NCBI RefSeq assembly: GCF_036669915.1
Contig: NC_089320.1
Coordinates: 12,641,287 to 12,705,286, forward strand
DNA length: 64,000 bases
Direction: 5' to 3'
Origin: Pocillopora verrucosa
Lineage: Eukaryota; Cnidaria; Anthozoa; Scleractinia; Pocilloporidae
Below the pieces are notes generated by a model. The model was given only the letters and a program-made list of their open reading frames with translations, was not told where the DNA came from and ran no database searches. The first letter of the stretch is position 1. Every line of letters begins with the position of its first letter. A program made the position numbers and the translations under genes. Positions 11,549 to 29,298 of this stretch are shown here, one piece after another.

Positions 11549-13547
11549 CTTTTTGGAAAGTTTCTTCTGGCTGTGAGAAAAGTCCCTTGCATGGAGGGTT
11601 TATATATATATATATGTTCAGTCGTGTTGTAATCGCAAGGTGTCGAAACATCATAACAAATTATAAAAGCACGTTCAGTAATGGACTGTCCTCTTTTAAG
11701 TTGTCTGGGTCAAATCAGCCGTAGGTGCTTGTTGTCTGTATACTTGAGTCAAGGTTAACGCATTAAGTGTAACCTTCGTGACCTTTAATACTCTTGGCTA
11801 CTTTGTGATGTTTACTAGTCTTGAAAATTTCTTTCAGTGCAATTAAGGTTTACCACTTTATCGTTTAACACTACCGCAGCGAAACTGAAGAATTTTTCTT
11901 CACCAGCAAATTCCATATTCTTGTTTTATTGAAATCACTTTCAGATATGTCATGACATTATATTTCATAAATACTTCACTTTACCTTTGTTCCTATTTCC
12001 TTGAAATGTTTGCATCATGATTAGCAAAAAACAACGATGGTTTAAAATGGCCTCTAGTCAGAAGTTTACAATGATGTTTACATGCATAAAAGGGCACAAA
12101 GCCAAGAATTGACAATTCTCATGATTTGTATTGAAGTTGTTTTTTTAAGACAGTATTATTTCCCGTGAAATGGCCAGGAAGTCGCGCCAGGCCTAAAAAA
12201 CTTACAAGTGGTCGGACGCAACGGAAGACACTTTATGTGGAACCTAATTCAAGGACAATTGTGGCACTTTCGCTTTATTGAGCAACACAAAACCAACACA
12301 CAGTACTAGCAATGTTGTCTGCACACGCGGTCACGCAAGCACTCTGAATGATGGTTTGTGCTCCTTAAGACTGTCATATTTGAGGCGGCTGGTATTTTAT
12401 GTATTCCTACCGAAGGTCAATGCATCACGTCTAGTTCAAACAGTGTTTTTTTTTCTGGTTAAATTTTACTAATATTTATGTTCATTCAAATATTCTCTCA
12501 TCGTCGACCGTTACCACTGCGAATCTGAAGAAAATTCTTGAAATAGCAGTTTTCAATGTTCTTATTGTCAAAACATGGGGAAGATTATCGAGGCCAAATA
12601 TTTAAAATGTCATGAAATATTGACTTTTCGTTATTCTTTAACCGGCACTGTTTTTTAGCTCTCAAAAAAACTTGCATTAACCGATTAGTCTGAGCCGTTG
12701 ATGGTTTCAAGTAGCCTCTAAACAAGCGTTTGTTTATAAGCACAAAAAAGAATGGCGTTCATTTATTGTTTATTCTCGTTGTTGCTGTAGGTGGATTTTA
12801 AGCATGTTTAACTTCACGTTAAATGGCAGGAAAGCCAGGACTGAAATCTTTAGAACGGATGGTTGTTTCATAAGATTTTCCGAGTAAAACCGTGTATAGG
12901 CACTTTAGGCTAATTGAGCTAGGCTAGGAAATTTTGATTATTTTACGAAGGCAGAAGACACGCTGGGTTTAACCTAGTTTTGGGACTATAACGAATGCAC
13001 GTTTCATTTTGTTACAAGGAACAATGCAAGGTGTCACAAAATATCACTATGGAAACCTTCGGGTAAGAATCTGTGCTCCCTTAACTTGTTTGGTTCGATA
13101 GAGGTGGCAGGGCGTTTATGCTGACTGTATATCCGATTCGAGGATCAACCCATTCTCAAAAATGAGCAAAGAGAATTTCGAATTAAAATATCCGTGCATT
13201 TTTGGGCAAACAGGTGATGAGGAGAAAGGAAGTTATCAATCGGGGAATATTGTTTTGATTTAATACACCAAATTGTCGGAGCCGGGAAATTGTAAGAAAC
13301 TTATGGCAAGCAATTTTCGGCTGCAGGCTTCGAGTTTCTTGCTACGTATGGCTCAAGGACTCTGAAAAACTTTACCAACGTACAGGAAAAATCAAATTGA
13401 GGAAACCACGTATTTTTAACAAATAACGAACTGCAATTTCAATACCCTTCTCAAATTTATTTTCCCTTTAACATTTTTACATCAACTAAAATCACTGGTC
13501 TTTGCCTTTCTGTTAGGTTTGTTGAGATACACGACGGACACCTTTAT
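11549..13547. other. Intergenic between SP4 3' end and SP3, with decayed repeats
   Basis: Starts with a TA microsatellite in the SP3 promoter region (about 11600-11615). Three diverged copies of a repeated block lie at about 11635-11770, 12288-12430 and 13020-13160; see the separate repeat entry. No coding sequence is recognised. Confidence 0.5.
13456..13461 (-). promoter_or_regulatory. Candidate poly(A) signal of SP4
   Basis: AATAAA on the minus strand about 90 bases past the SP4 stop. The same hexamer in the same sequence context is found beyond SP3 at 9879-9884. Confidence 0.5.
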
Positions 13548-16119
13548 TCACTCCGTACCTGGAAAACAGCAAAAAGGAAGCCCAGTCAAGAACTTTGTTA
13601 TATTTTTTGACAAATTGAATCAGTAAGTCTGAACAAATTGACTCACCGGACCCTATTCCATCACCTAGATTGATCGACGAAAAAAGGAAAAGGAAAACGA
13701 AATTAAGGGATAAAGATGGTTAACTTTGTTATATATGGAATGGATATCTGGAGAAGTAGCAAGTTTTGTTGCTCAAAAATCCAACCTATGTGACACAGCC
13801 AATCAGAGGGGTGTAATTAACAGACACGACCTGGCATTTGGATAAACTCGAAAACCTTAATTGGTTTTCATATCCTGTGAATATTTCATCTAAACATTAT
13901 GCTACCATCTGCCTCGCAAAATCTCCTTTTATACAAGAAGAAATAAAACAGTCCATAAACAAAGATATCATTTAAGCTAAAGAAGAGTGGATTATTTAGT
14001 ACACATCTCAAATACACTGCGAAAATGATGAATTTCGTCGCAGAAAATCGTATGTCGATCGGAAAGCTATTTTAAACATCGCTAAATTAGTATTTGATCA
14101 AAGTCTGATAAACAGCTAAACAAAACAAATTTCTCAATAGAAATGGGGCTAAAATCAGCTTGAATTTATACTGTTTAAAAGCCCATGATCACAGCTTTAA
14201 CTGTTAAAACAGCATATGGGAAATAAAGAATGTAAAATGCTCATTGTTTAGTTTGACGGAAAAATAAATAAAATCAATTGGTTTGTTTGTAAAATTTCCG
14301 AAGTACCTGTGTTAGAATTCTATAAGGAGCCTTTGTAGCAACTTTCATAATCTACAGCGTGTTAAGGAAATCATTATTTTATCTGAGTTAATATATCATA
14401 CATAATGAGTTTTTTTTATCGGTAAGGACATTCCCTTACCCTCAATCTTCGCGTCAATCCAATCCCTGAAAGAGCTTATTCTTGCAAAGACAGAAAAGTA
14501 TTCTGTCTTGCACAAGCCATGACCCCAGCTCACTGCACCGCGCAAAACCCATTTGCCATATTCCGCGCATACGTATGGTCCACCGCTATCACCTTGGCAA
14601 CCACCTGTCTGATTTGCTTTACCACTTCCTCCACAGATCATGGATGTTTCGTCTATTGGTCCCAAATCGTCGTTTACTTTGGAACAATTTTCGTGGCTCT
14701 GTACGGGAAGTACCCCTTGTTGCAAGATGTCTGCGACGTTGCCTCCACCTTCGGTCCGACCCCAACCTAAATAAAAAGAATTAGAATATCAGAAAAAAGA
14801 ATTGTAACAGATCAACGTCACACCTTGCATTGTTAACTGGTCATACCTGTTATGTAACAAGGATGGCCGGCAGAAATTCGAGATCCTTGGTCAGGAAGGC
14901 AAACGAGGTTGACTTTATCGCTCAGCTGGGCCGTTGTGCTTAGGTGTAAAAGGGCGATGTCATTCTTTAAGTGTCGCATACTGAAGCCCTCGTGAGGATA
15001 GAGTGCCTTTACTTGAATTGACTGCTGTACATCCGTTGTGCCGAGACGTTCGTGTGCACCTGAAAAATTTTTAAATTTCACAATGATTCTGTTGAAGTTG
15101 TTAAATCTTATCAAGAACTCTGAATGTGTCCTTGGTCCAACGATCGTGAAAAGTGAATTTTTCGTCCTGCAATCGTACTTCCAAACCAAGCTCTTAAAAG
15201 TTTTTTCGCTCTTATACCCTCTGCTATGCTTTAATCCTATTTCTCTTAAACATTTCCACGAAAACACCCAAGCATTATGTTGAAAGACTAGTTGCGGCGC
15301 CTTAGAAAGACGAACACAATTAGTTGTGAACGAGTTATCACGAAGTCGTCTTTGTTTGCGGCTTTAGTTTTGCTTAGCTTAGTTTTCGCGTCTTCGTAGC
15401 TTTTGTTACCTTGGTCAATTAGTCATATATTGTGAGCAAGACTTTTTCCTAATCCGATGAAGTATTTGGTGGCAGAATGTTAGAGTGCTTTCCGAAGGAT
15501 CTCGATATTAGTTTATTTTTATTGTTTCATGTGACCACATATTTCCTAATGTTAAGATTCCAGAATTGATGCTTCGCCAGCTCGGGGGACTCAGTCATTT
15601 AGCTTGACTTTCTGAGGGACTGAAAATATTTTGTACCGATCGATTCACCGCAGCTTCCTGAAAAGGGTTGCTTTACAAGTTTGTTTTCTTACCGAGAACA
15701 ACGGTGAACAGAGAAGGATTCCCAGGTCTGTCACATCGGTCCACCACGCAATGTGCCGCCGTCACCACCCATTCGTCCCCGATCAAGGAGCCGCCACATA
15801 TGTGCACTGGATTTCCTTCGCGGCCTGGGAGTCGAAGTGACACTTGCCAAGGCCATGAATGCTTTGGTGCATCCTCCCCACCCACAACTCGAGAGAGAAA
15901 GTGTCGTTTGCCACACTCTGGAGAGAGAAAAAAATTAGTACGATGTGGAATAGAAAGAAGGAAATAATCAAGTCCTCTTAAATGATACCTCAATTGTGAT
16001 TAATGTGGAAAGAGATTAAAATTGGACTTAATTACACATCCTTGCTTGGGAATTGTACCTTGGGAGAGCGCGACGTGTACGAAAAAGGCCACCACAACTA
16101 CTTGTAACTTGAGCTTCAT
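13548..16119 (-). CDS. SP4: secreted S1 serine protease with short micro-exon tail
   Basis: About 284 residues. Exons in transcription order: 16059-16119, 15693-15917, 14847-15059, 14440-14766, 13647-13664 and 13548-13558 (coding part), all phase 1. Signal peptide [20 protein letters not shown]; activation site LSR|VVGG; catalytic His in TAAHC, Asp in NDIALL, Ser in GDSGGP; Gly at position 189 ([10 protein letters not shown]). Instead of ShKT, the C terminus is completed by an 18-base micro-exon (GDGIGSG) and three final codons ending TGA. The micro-exon is inferred from good splice sites and phase; if it is skipped, exon 4 joins the last exon in the same frame and still ends at the same stop. 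An extra Cys after the His loop (VVDRCDRPG) has no obvious partner. SP3 is its degraded neighbour. Confidence 0.83.
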
Positions 16120-17655
16120 CTTCTCGGAAACTTGCTTCTAGTTATTGAACAAGTCCCTTTCTTATAGGGTTTTTTGTGCATGTTTATAAGTTTGGAAATT
16201 GCAAGGTGTTCAAATATCACTATGAAGCACTTTGAGGACACTTCAATGGTCTATTGAGCTGTTCGGCCTGGGCGGCAGGGGCATTTATGATGTCTGCATA
16301 CCTGAGTCAAGGTTAACACATCAAATCTAACCCATGTAGTTTCTTCACTCTTGGCTATTTCAGGATGTTTACATAGTCATTCAAATTTCCTTTCAAAATA
16401 ACTTAAGGCTGACCACAAAAGCGTCACCCGTTACAACCGTGAATCTGAAAACGTCCTTCAATAACAAATCCCATTGCTTTTCAATTTAAATCACCTATAT
16501 GTGTCTGGCAGCCAAATACTTCTAAAATGTATCAGCCCTTTATTTTAACCAAGCACTGCATTTATCTATTCCCATTGTTTGAATTGAATTTAGTGAAACG
16601 TTGATGGTTTGAAGAGGTTTGAAGTCGGATGTTGAAAATGGTGTTTATATACATAAAAAAGATCACGGTAACGATATTGCTAATCCTCGCAATTTTTTTT
16701 TCTTTTTTCAATTTTTTTAGGCTTATTTTGGTAGATAATATTATATCACATGAAATGTTGAGGAAACCCGGCTAAGGAATTTTACAGTGCGGGTTAGTTT
16801 AATTCGAAAGACAATCTGGGTATACCCTAGTTTTAGGATTATAATGGGGCACGTTAGTCCCATTAAGCAAAAAGGAACACGTAAAGTTATTACAAAGGTG
16901 TCCAAACATCATTATGGAAGCACTTTAAGTAATAATCTATTCTCTTTTTAGCTGTCTCACTTATGGCGGCCAAGCGTTTTTGTTGTCTGCATAACTGAGT
17001 GGAGGTCAAACCCTTCAATAAACTATCAAGCTTTTTTCCAATTTTTTTTTTTTGGTCGCTGTTTATAAACCATTAAACCGTTTTCTCACAGCTAAATTAG
17101 GGTTTGTCGCCTTTATCGTTTACCACAGCTGTTGTAAATCGGAAAACTTCCTTCGCCAGCAATTTCCACATCTTTTGTATTGAAATCGTTAAGGAGTATG
17201 TCTCATTGTAGCCAAAAGTGTCATACATCATTTTTTATTATTTCTTATTCTTTCCAAGTGCTGAAAGAGGACTCCAGAGACAACCCATTATTAGGACTAT
17301 TTATAGACGCTTTCGTTTAATTGACCGATAAAGGACAATTCAAGGTATTAACACAATATCCAAACATTTGTACGGAAGCAATTTAGGTGAGGGTCTTTGC
17401 CCTCTTAAGCTGTCTGGCTGAAAGCGGCCGAACTTTTACAAAATCTGACAAGTTTCCTTCAATGGCAATATTTGTTGTCTTGAAATGCAAATAAAATGGA
17501 TTTTGAGGGCAGCCCGACGTCAAACAGGTAAAACCTTACTGCGTATTAGAAGATTGTTGACAATCATCTCTGCGAAAAAAAAAATGGAAATATATGATGC
17601 CAATTTATGTTTCTACTCCCTTCTTACCAAACTAACATGCACCTTGTTCGATAAC

Positions 17656-19465
17656 ATATGTGACCCTCCACGGGATTTCAGGGAATAAGGTGAACGCACG
17701 CACACGGCACGCTCCCACGCTAAAACAAAAGAACTAGCTTTTAACACGTTAGCTGCGTGTTAGTTACTTGCTTCATTAACTTCGCAGCCATTGTCTTGCT
17801 TCGCTCGGTAGAAGCAGAGGAACGTGTTAAGATCTTGCTTGCATCTTTGCACGATATAACACGGTGACCGAGCCAATTTTATAACACGCCTCTTAAAGTT
17901 AGAGTTCCTTTCGATTTGTGCAAGAAGTACGTCCTAAGCCGTAAGAATTTTTTAGCACACCGATACACCCGGCCGATACGATACTCAATATCCAGTGCAA
18001 CTTCAATCGCTAAATCGCCAGACATAGGGAATATCTCGACTTGTTGTCCATCATTTAAAATTATATTTTATTTTTTTTTCCTTCGTTTTCGACTTCCTCA
18101 TTTTCTTAAAATAGCTTGCAAGACACGGGCCGAACGAGCAAAGTCCTCTGCTCCTAAAATCGTGCATGAACTTTTGAAGGTAGAAGCAAACTTTTTAAAA
18201 TGATAAGAGCGAACCTGTATGACGCAGAGCAAATGGCTACTTCGTTGAGGGTAAACTTTGTTCTCACCGTGTTTGTCTATTCTGCTAGTCTCCGAGGCAT
18301 TATTTATTTATATTGTTAAATTTGTAAACCGACAAGTACAGTAGTGTGGTGCAGCGGTAGTGTTTGCGCTCTCTAGATCGGCGGTGTGGGGTCCGTTAAA
18401 TGCCAAGATCGGTACACATTTAATAATATGCATCTTCGCACGGAAAGCTTCGTTTTGTGCCGGCTAACTAGGGGTTATTTAATTTAAAAAAAAACGATTT
18501 GCTTAGAGTGACGAACAGCAACCGCGTCGATCAGGAAACATGAAGCCGGAAATTTGTTGCTAAAGGATTCGCAAAGATTCGGTACTAGGCTTATTAACTA
18601 TGCGAAGCGATAAGGATTTATATTTTACAAGGTGAGAATTAAGTTTCAAAAGAGTAACTCAAGTGTTCAAACTGAGCTCCTCTGAACCTTGTGAAACACG
18701 TCGTGCTCACTGAATTCCTTGTGAAAATCCGCAGGGAAAGAGCCGTGATTTACAATGAATGTTCCTTTTTCATTCCAACTTTCGAATAGGACAGAAGATT
18801 TCCTTCATTTTGGCTTATATTCTGTAAGTTTCTCCTCTACAAACACCATTCTCATAATTAAGAAGCTGACAAACACAAGTAACAAACTTTTTTTAATTTA
18901 AGAAAAAGTATGACAGGGAAAAATAGATCATCTGCAGTTCAAATGTATGACTTTCGTATATTCACAGTCGTTTATTCATCACTTCATGGGTTTATTTGGA
19001 ACCAACATAACAACTAGCTCCCAGTTGGCTTGATAGCTCAGTTGGTAGAGCGCTGCACCAAAGGTCATGGGTTCAAATCCCGTACAGGCCTGAATTTTTT
19101 CAGGTCTTATTTTCTCTATGTTCAAGTAGTGTTCATTACTACGAAGATCGCTTTCATACTCACGTCTTTATCCACAGTTCAAATATATGACTTTCATATA
19201 TTCACAGTCGTTTACAAGTAACAAAGTAAGCTGGGTTGTACCAGATAAGCTAGCATGTTAAGGAAACAAAGGAACGTAGTGCGTTAACAGAAAATCTAGC
19301 GTGTTATAGAAAAAAGCTTCACCGTGTTAGCCAGATATGAACAATGGCTTCGAAAAATCAATTGTTTTTATGCGCATATCTGCACGGTAAACGTGTTATA
19401 ACGTATATACGTACCGTGTGCGTGCGTTCACCTTAGTCTCTGAGACCCCGTAGAGGGTCACATAT
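17656..19465. mobile_element. 1.8-kb non-autonomous DNA transposon with terminal inverted repeats
   Basis: The left end (17656-17708) starts ATATGTGACCCTCCACGGGA and continues to AAGGTGAACGCACGCACACGG. The right end (19414-19465) is the same sequence inverted with a handful of mismatches, giving terminal inverted repeats of about 52 bp. Inside each end the 7-mer TAACACG or its complement recurs: five exact copies on the left (17742, 17756, 17823, 17857, 17882) and three on the right (19300, 19323, 19392). Such clusters resemble subterminal transposase-binding motifs. No transposase is visible; the open frame at 17916-18203 has no known domain. Superfamily and target duplication were not determined. 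Confidence 0.72.
18875..19225 (+). mobile_element. tRNA-derived SINE-like insertion flanked by a 12-bp duplication
   Basis: The segment is bounded by identical ACAAGTAACAAA at 18875-18886 and 19214-19225, consistent with a target-site duplication. It contains a tRNA-like head at 19027-19093 with an A box (TAGCTCAGTTGG) and a B box (GGTTCAAATCC), followed by a T-rich stretch. It also contains two near-identical 40-bp direct repeats (about 18936-18975 and 19176-19215) on either side of the head. It sits inside the larger inverted-repeat element and is therefore younger than it. Confidence 0.65.
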
Positions 19466-20488
19466 CCTACGCGCAGATATTCTGTGAGCTTTTTCACAGA
19501 GCTGAAATACCCCCCTCTGCAACTCGTGTACATCAGCAAAGCATTCTTGTACTATTTTGTACACAGGAGCAAAATCATGTAGCATTTTATATTGCCTAAA
19601 GAAGATCAAATGACAATAAAAAAAAATCCCATAAAGATTTATTTTGTTCACCTTAAACAAACTTCTCGACGACGCTAAAATTGTAATTTACTAAAAATGC
19701 GAATTTGCCATCAGGTTGTTACATATGTGGTTCACATGGATCGTCGGCTGGTGCTGATGAAAACTCAAATCCTGTCAATCTTCCGAAACAGAACTGTTCT
19801 GACATAACCGTTATTATAAATTTGTTTGTTAAAATTGAGGCTAACACTTACAATCTAGTAAGATAAGAAGTACAATTATTGCACACTGTTTCTTTGTAAA
19901 CGACAACTAGCATATTCATAAAAGAGGCCGGCTTTAATTGGTGTGTTGTAGTAAATTACAATATGAAGCATTCCTGACTTTATTTCCTTGGGAATTATAC
20001 TTAAAGAGCATCATGTTTATTGATTTTAAGTCATACTTGCGAAGAATATGACAGTTTTCATGTAATAAAACAAATTCAACACAAACACAATTCAGTGAAG
20101 TAGAAGCAAATATTGGATCAGTGAGACAATAAAAGTAACTCATTTCATTGGGACTGAAACTGGCTCAAAGCAGGATTTCTATGTAAATTCTTATAACGAA
20201 CGCTTGATTAACTTATTTCCTCCTTTCTCCCTGTTAAAAAAGGAAGTTAAAATTTCTTTTTAATAAAAAGATAAAGAACTCAAAATACTTTGCATTTTCG
20301 GGAAATGATAGGAGGACCTTCTCGTATTTTCTAATTACTTTTTATGTCAATCTCATCAAGGCAAAACTCAAACATGATTGGTGCTTGTATCCAAACATCG
20401 TTTTTATGAAAACGCCGCTGTTTGAGGTAGCGTCACAAGAAGGAAAGGGTGCCTTTGACGAGTAAAGAGAGCCTGGAAGCTGTGAAAT

Positions 20489-26423
<5,935 letters not shown>

Positions 26424-29298
26424 TAAGGTAAACATTAGTTTTTAAAATGATTCTGTTGGTAGTGTATTTTGAATTCAACATAGATATAAATGTCCGGAAT
26501 CAACACGCCGAGTGGTGGTTTGAAACATAACATTTTGCCTTCTTTGTGTTGTTAATTTCATTACATACCATTGCATTACATACCATTGCATTACATACCC
26601 TACTTCCAATCCGATTGGTAAGCTCCAACATCAGTCTTTTTTTTCTAAAATATTAAGAGATTTTTGACATTAAAATCGTCTCGCTTTTGAGATTAAATTT
26701 TATTTAGTTGCGTGTGTTCGAGAAAATCCCATAGAATGCCCATCACTCGGTAGTCTGTGCAAAAAAACTAAATCTCTTCCCCCTCACATAGGCGCCATCT
26801 TGCAGAAAATATCCCAGGCATTTTATTTTGTGACCAGCAATTTGAGGAAGACTAGGAACTAAACTTCCGGGCTTTACACGGGTGGGTGACATACATGTAC
26901 AAACCAGATTGAAAAATTATGTTGTTGAATAAATACAGTAATTCCTCTCTTTGCAACGCAAAAAATTATAATACTTATAAAACAGACTGTCTAGATATAA
27001 GGGTTAATTGCAACAACGTCGAAATAGCAAAGCGTGGATTAATGGCTTGAGATTAAAGGCTTTTCTCTACGAGTTCTCAATATCAGGTTGAAATTTTCAG
27101 TCATCCCTGAAGGAGTTCATAAATAATGGTAATTGAACTGAGTGGAGTGTAATTTGGGCTGAAATTATACGCGTGATTTAAAAATCGAACGAGCGCGCAG
27201 CACTAGTTCGATTTGAAATTATAAGTATGATTTCAGACCAAAATTGCACGACACGAGGTTCAATTACCACTTTATTACATCCATTTCGAAATTACCGAAA
27301 TACAGGATTTGGTCAGTTCAAATATTTTATTGATGCAGTACTGAGCCGGTCTGAAATTAAACTCGTCCACTTTTTGGGGGTAAAAAAGTAAGAGTTAAGA
27401 AACAAAAGTTGCAAAATTTGCCACATGATACTCTTTGTCTTTCATTTTCCTGCAATTTGATCGGTTACTTTAAACAAACCTTAAATCTGATTGGTTTTGT
27501 TTTTAGTGTAGCCTCCTCGTTGGCTGGGAAAAAGATGCGATTTAAAGCAAAAAATGGTGCGATTCGTGAATAAATCGCATAAATTAGAGCCAATCAGATT
27601 ACAGGGACCACCAGTGATTTCAAAACGGGTGTTATAAATGGATAAATTTACTGGTATACTCTGATTATTAAAAACAATTTCGACTCACGATTTTTTTTCT
27701 TGTTTTATTTGGATTACAGTTACGTCCATGTTCACCATTTGACGATAGATGTTTCGCAAAGGATTTTAATTTATTTTGCTTTTGGTCTATGTTTGTTTGT
27801 ATTCTGAGTTATACCATGACAATAAACAGAAAGGTTATCCAGGGAAAATCCAGACAGATACCTTAGTCTATTATGACTTGCATGTGGCCATAATGCACCT
27901 CATAACGATACGTATAAAATGATTCTGACATTTTTTTTCTGCAATCTTACCATTTAAGATGTTCCCAGTTAGAAATTTCACGTACGTACATTCTCTTTTT
28001 AACTAATTTTGTTCTAAGTACTATTAAAACAAGAGCCCATGGACTCCAGTTGAAAAAAGTGTCTCATTACTCCAAAAGATTGCAAGTCTTTGAGAGGATG
28101 GTGACGAAATTGTGAGTCGTTGAAGGTTTCATAGATGCTAGAGGCCAATGTTTAATTTTTTCCCAAGACGTTACCTCTGACTTGTGCGCAGCCACACCTG
28201 CATGATCGAAACTCATCTTTCTGGATGTCACTTTGGTTATGCAATGCAACACAAGTATGATGACAATATAAAAGCAGAAAGATGAAGAATGGAATTACAA
28301 GCGAAGAACAAAGGAAAAAAAATCCTGAGCTTCGTGGACTGGAACCTTAAACTTTTGCGACTATCGACGAATTTCAAAGCTTCGCTAGATGACTTGAAAA
28401 ACAAGGCAAACTTTTTGGGCGGGCTTGTCGATTTTGAAAGGATGATGGCATTCACGCCAATCATCTGTCACAAGCGTGGGAAGCCCACTAAAATTGTCAG
28501 TATAAACTATTGCACATTTTCTTGAGTTCAATTATGGTTAGTTATGTACATTCAAATGTTATGATTCCAAGCTGAGCACTATGCAGCCCGCCCCCGCCCC
28601 TCTCCCTTATCAACCTACCTCGTTAAGCTTAACTGAAATTTTATTTTCGGCGTTTGTTAGTTATTCATGCGTATCCCCCTACTGCGAATGAATTTCGAAT
28701 GTATGGTCTCAAATGTGATGCGGGTATAATTTTAAGATCATCGTCAATCAATGCTGAGTAAATGTTTACCTTCATATCCTAAAGCATTAAGGGACATTTG
28801 ATTAAAACTGAGGCCGTGTGCCACTTTAAATTACGTTTTAACCACCCGTAAAGCCATTTTCTAGTGTACTGTGCATTTGTATAATAGGAAGAACCAAGCT
28901 GTCCAAATATGCCGTGTGACAACTCACAATCAAAACTTCTCAGTCTGCATTAGTCAAAAACTTGCATTTGCAGTTTGAGAAGTTTGATCGGCAACAAATA
29001 ATTGCAATGATTTTAACACCTACATCGTAATTGAATTTCTTTACAAAAACAGTAGACGTCACGCAAGAACAATTCCATACGGCCTCTTTTGATCGTTCAT
29101 ATCCACGTTATAGCTTTTATATCGGCCTTATTTGTTTGAACAACTCCCTAGGAACGACAAAGAAAAGTCGTCTCGCAATGATCATTCATTATGAATGATG
29201 TTGATTTTGAGCCTAAAGCAATTATCATTTGAAAGGATTCTCTACTTAAACTGAAACACGTAGTAACACTACTAGGAGCAGTATTTTCAACAAGCAAA
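26424..29298. other. Intergenic between SP5 and SP6
   Basis: AT-rich DNA with a palindromic MITE at 27125-27272 and further inverted AATCTGATTGG/CCAATCAGATT motifs at about 27480-27600. The 78-codon open frame at 28289-28525 has no recognisable domain or signal peptide. The SP6 promoter must lie at the right end, but no clear TATA box was seen. Confidence 0.45.
27125..27272. mobile_element. Palindromic MITE, related to the one at 63131-63276
   Basis: The arms ATGGTAATTGAACTGAGTGG and the inverted GAGGTTCAATTACCACTTT pair across an interior with matching inverted GAAATTATA/TATGATTTC and AATCGAAC/GTTCGATTT motifs. The whole segment can fold into one long imperfect hairpin. No coding capacity. 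It resembles a palindromic element I recall as abundant in stony corals. Confidence 0.65.

Larger units (their letters stand above)
11635..17470. repeat. Six decayed copies of an interspersed repeat around SP3/SP4
   Basis: A block with the order CAAGGTGTC, AACATCA-TATGGAAGCAC, CTCTTTTAAGCTGTCTGG, a GGCGGC-like stretch and TTGTTGTCTGCATACTTGAG occurs at about 11635-11770, 12288-12430, 13020-13160, 16198-16330, 16875-17025 and 17330-17470. Copies are strongly diverged and all in the same orientation. They lie upstream of SP3 and upstream of SP4, so they may have been duplicated with the genes. Spacing is irregular, 0.45-0.75 kb within each group. The SP4 gene lies between the two groups and is not part of the repeat. 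Confidence 0.55.
16120..20488. other. Intergenic between divergent SP4 and SP5, rich in mobile elements
   Basis: Holds decayed repeats (16198-17470), a 1.8-kb inverted-repeat element (17656-19465) with a nested tRNA-derived insertion, and AT-rich DNA from 19466 to 20488. Candidate SP4 TATA-like sequences lie at about 16162-16191 on the minus strand. No host gene is recognised. Confidence 0.5.

Noticed and set aside
18345-18400. Second tRNA-like segment (GTGCAGCGGTAGTG)
   Set aside because: Only a vague A-box-like match and no proper B box or cloverleaf; too weak to call.
19027-19093. Possible functional tRNA gene
   Set aside because: A and B boxes are present, but the anticodon arm is largely missing and the segment lies inside a repeat with target duplication; treated as a SINE head.
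28289-28525. Possible small gene between SP5 and SP6
   Set aside because: Open for 78 codons but no signal peptide, domain, paralogue or splice partner seen; chance is a fair explanation.
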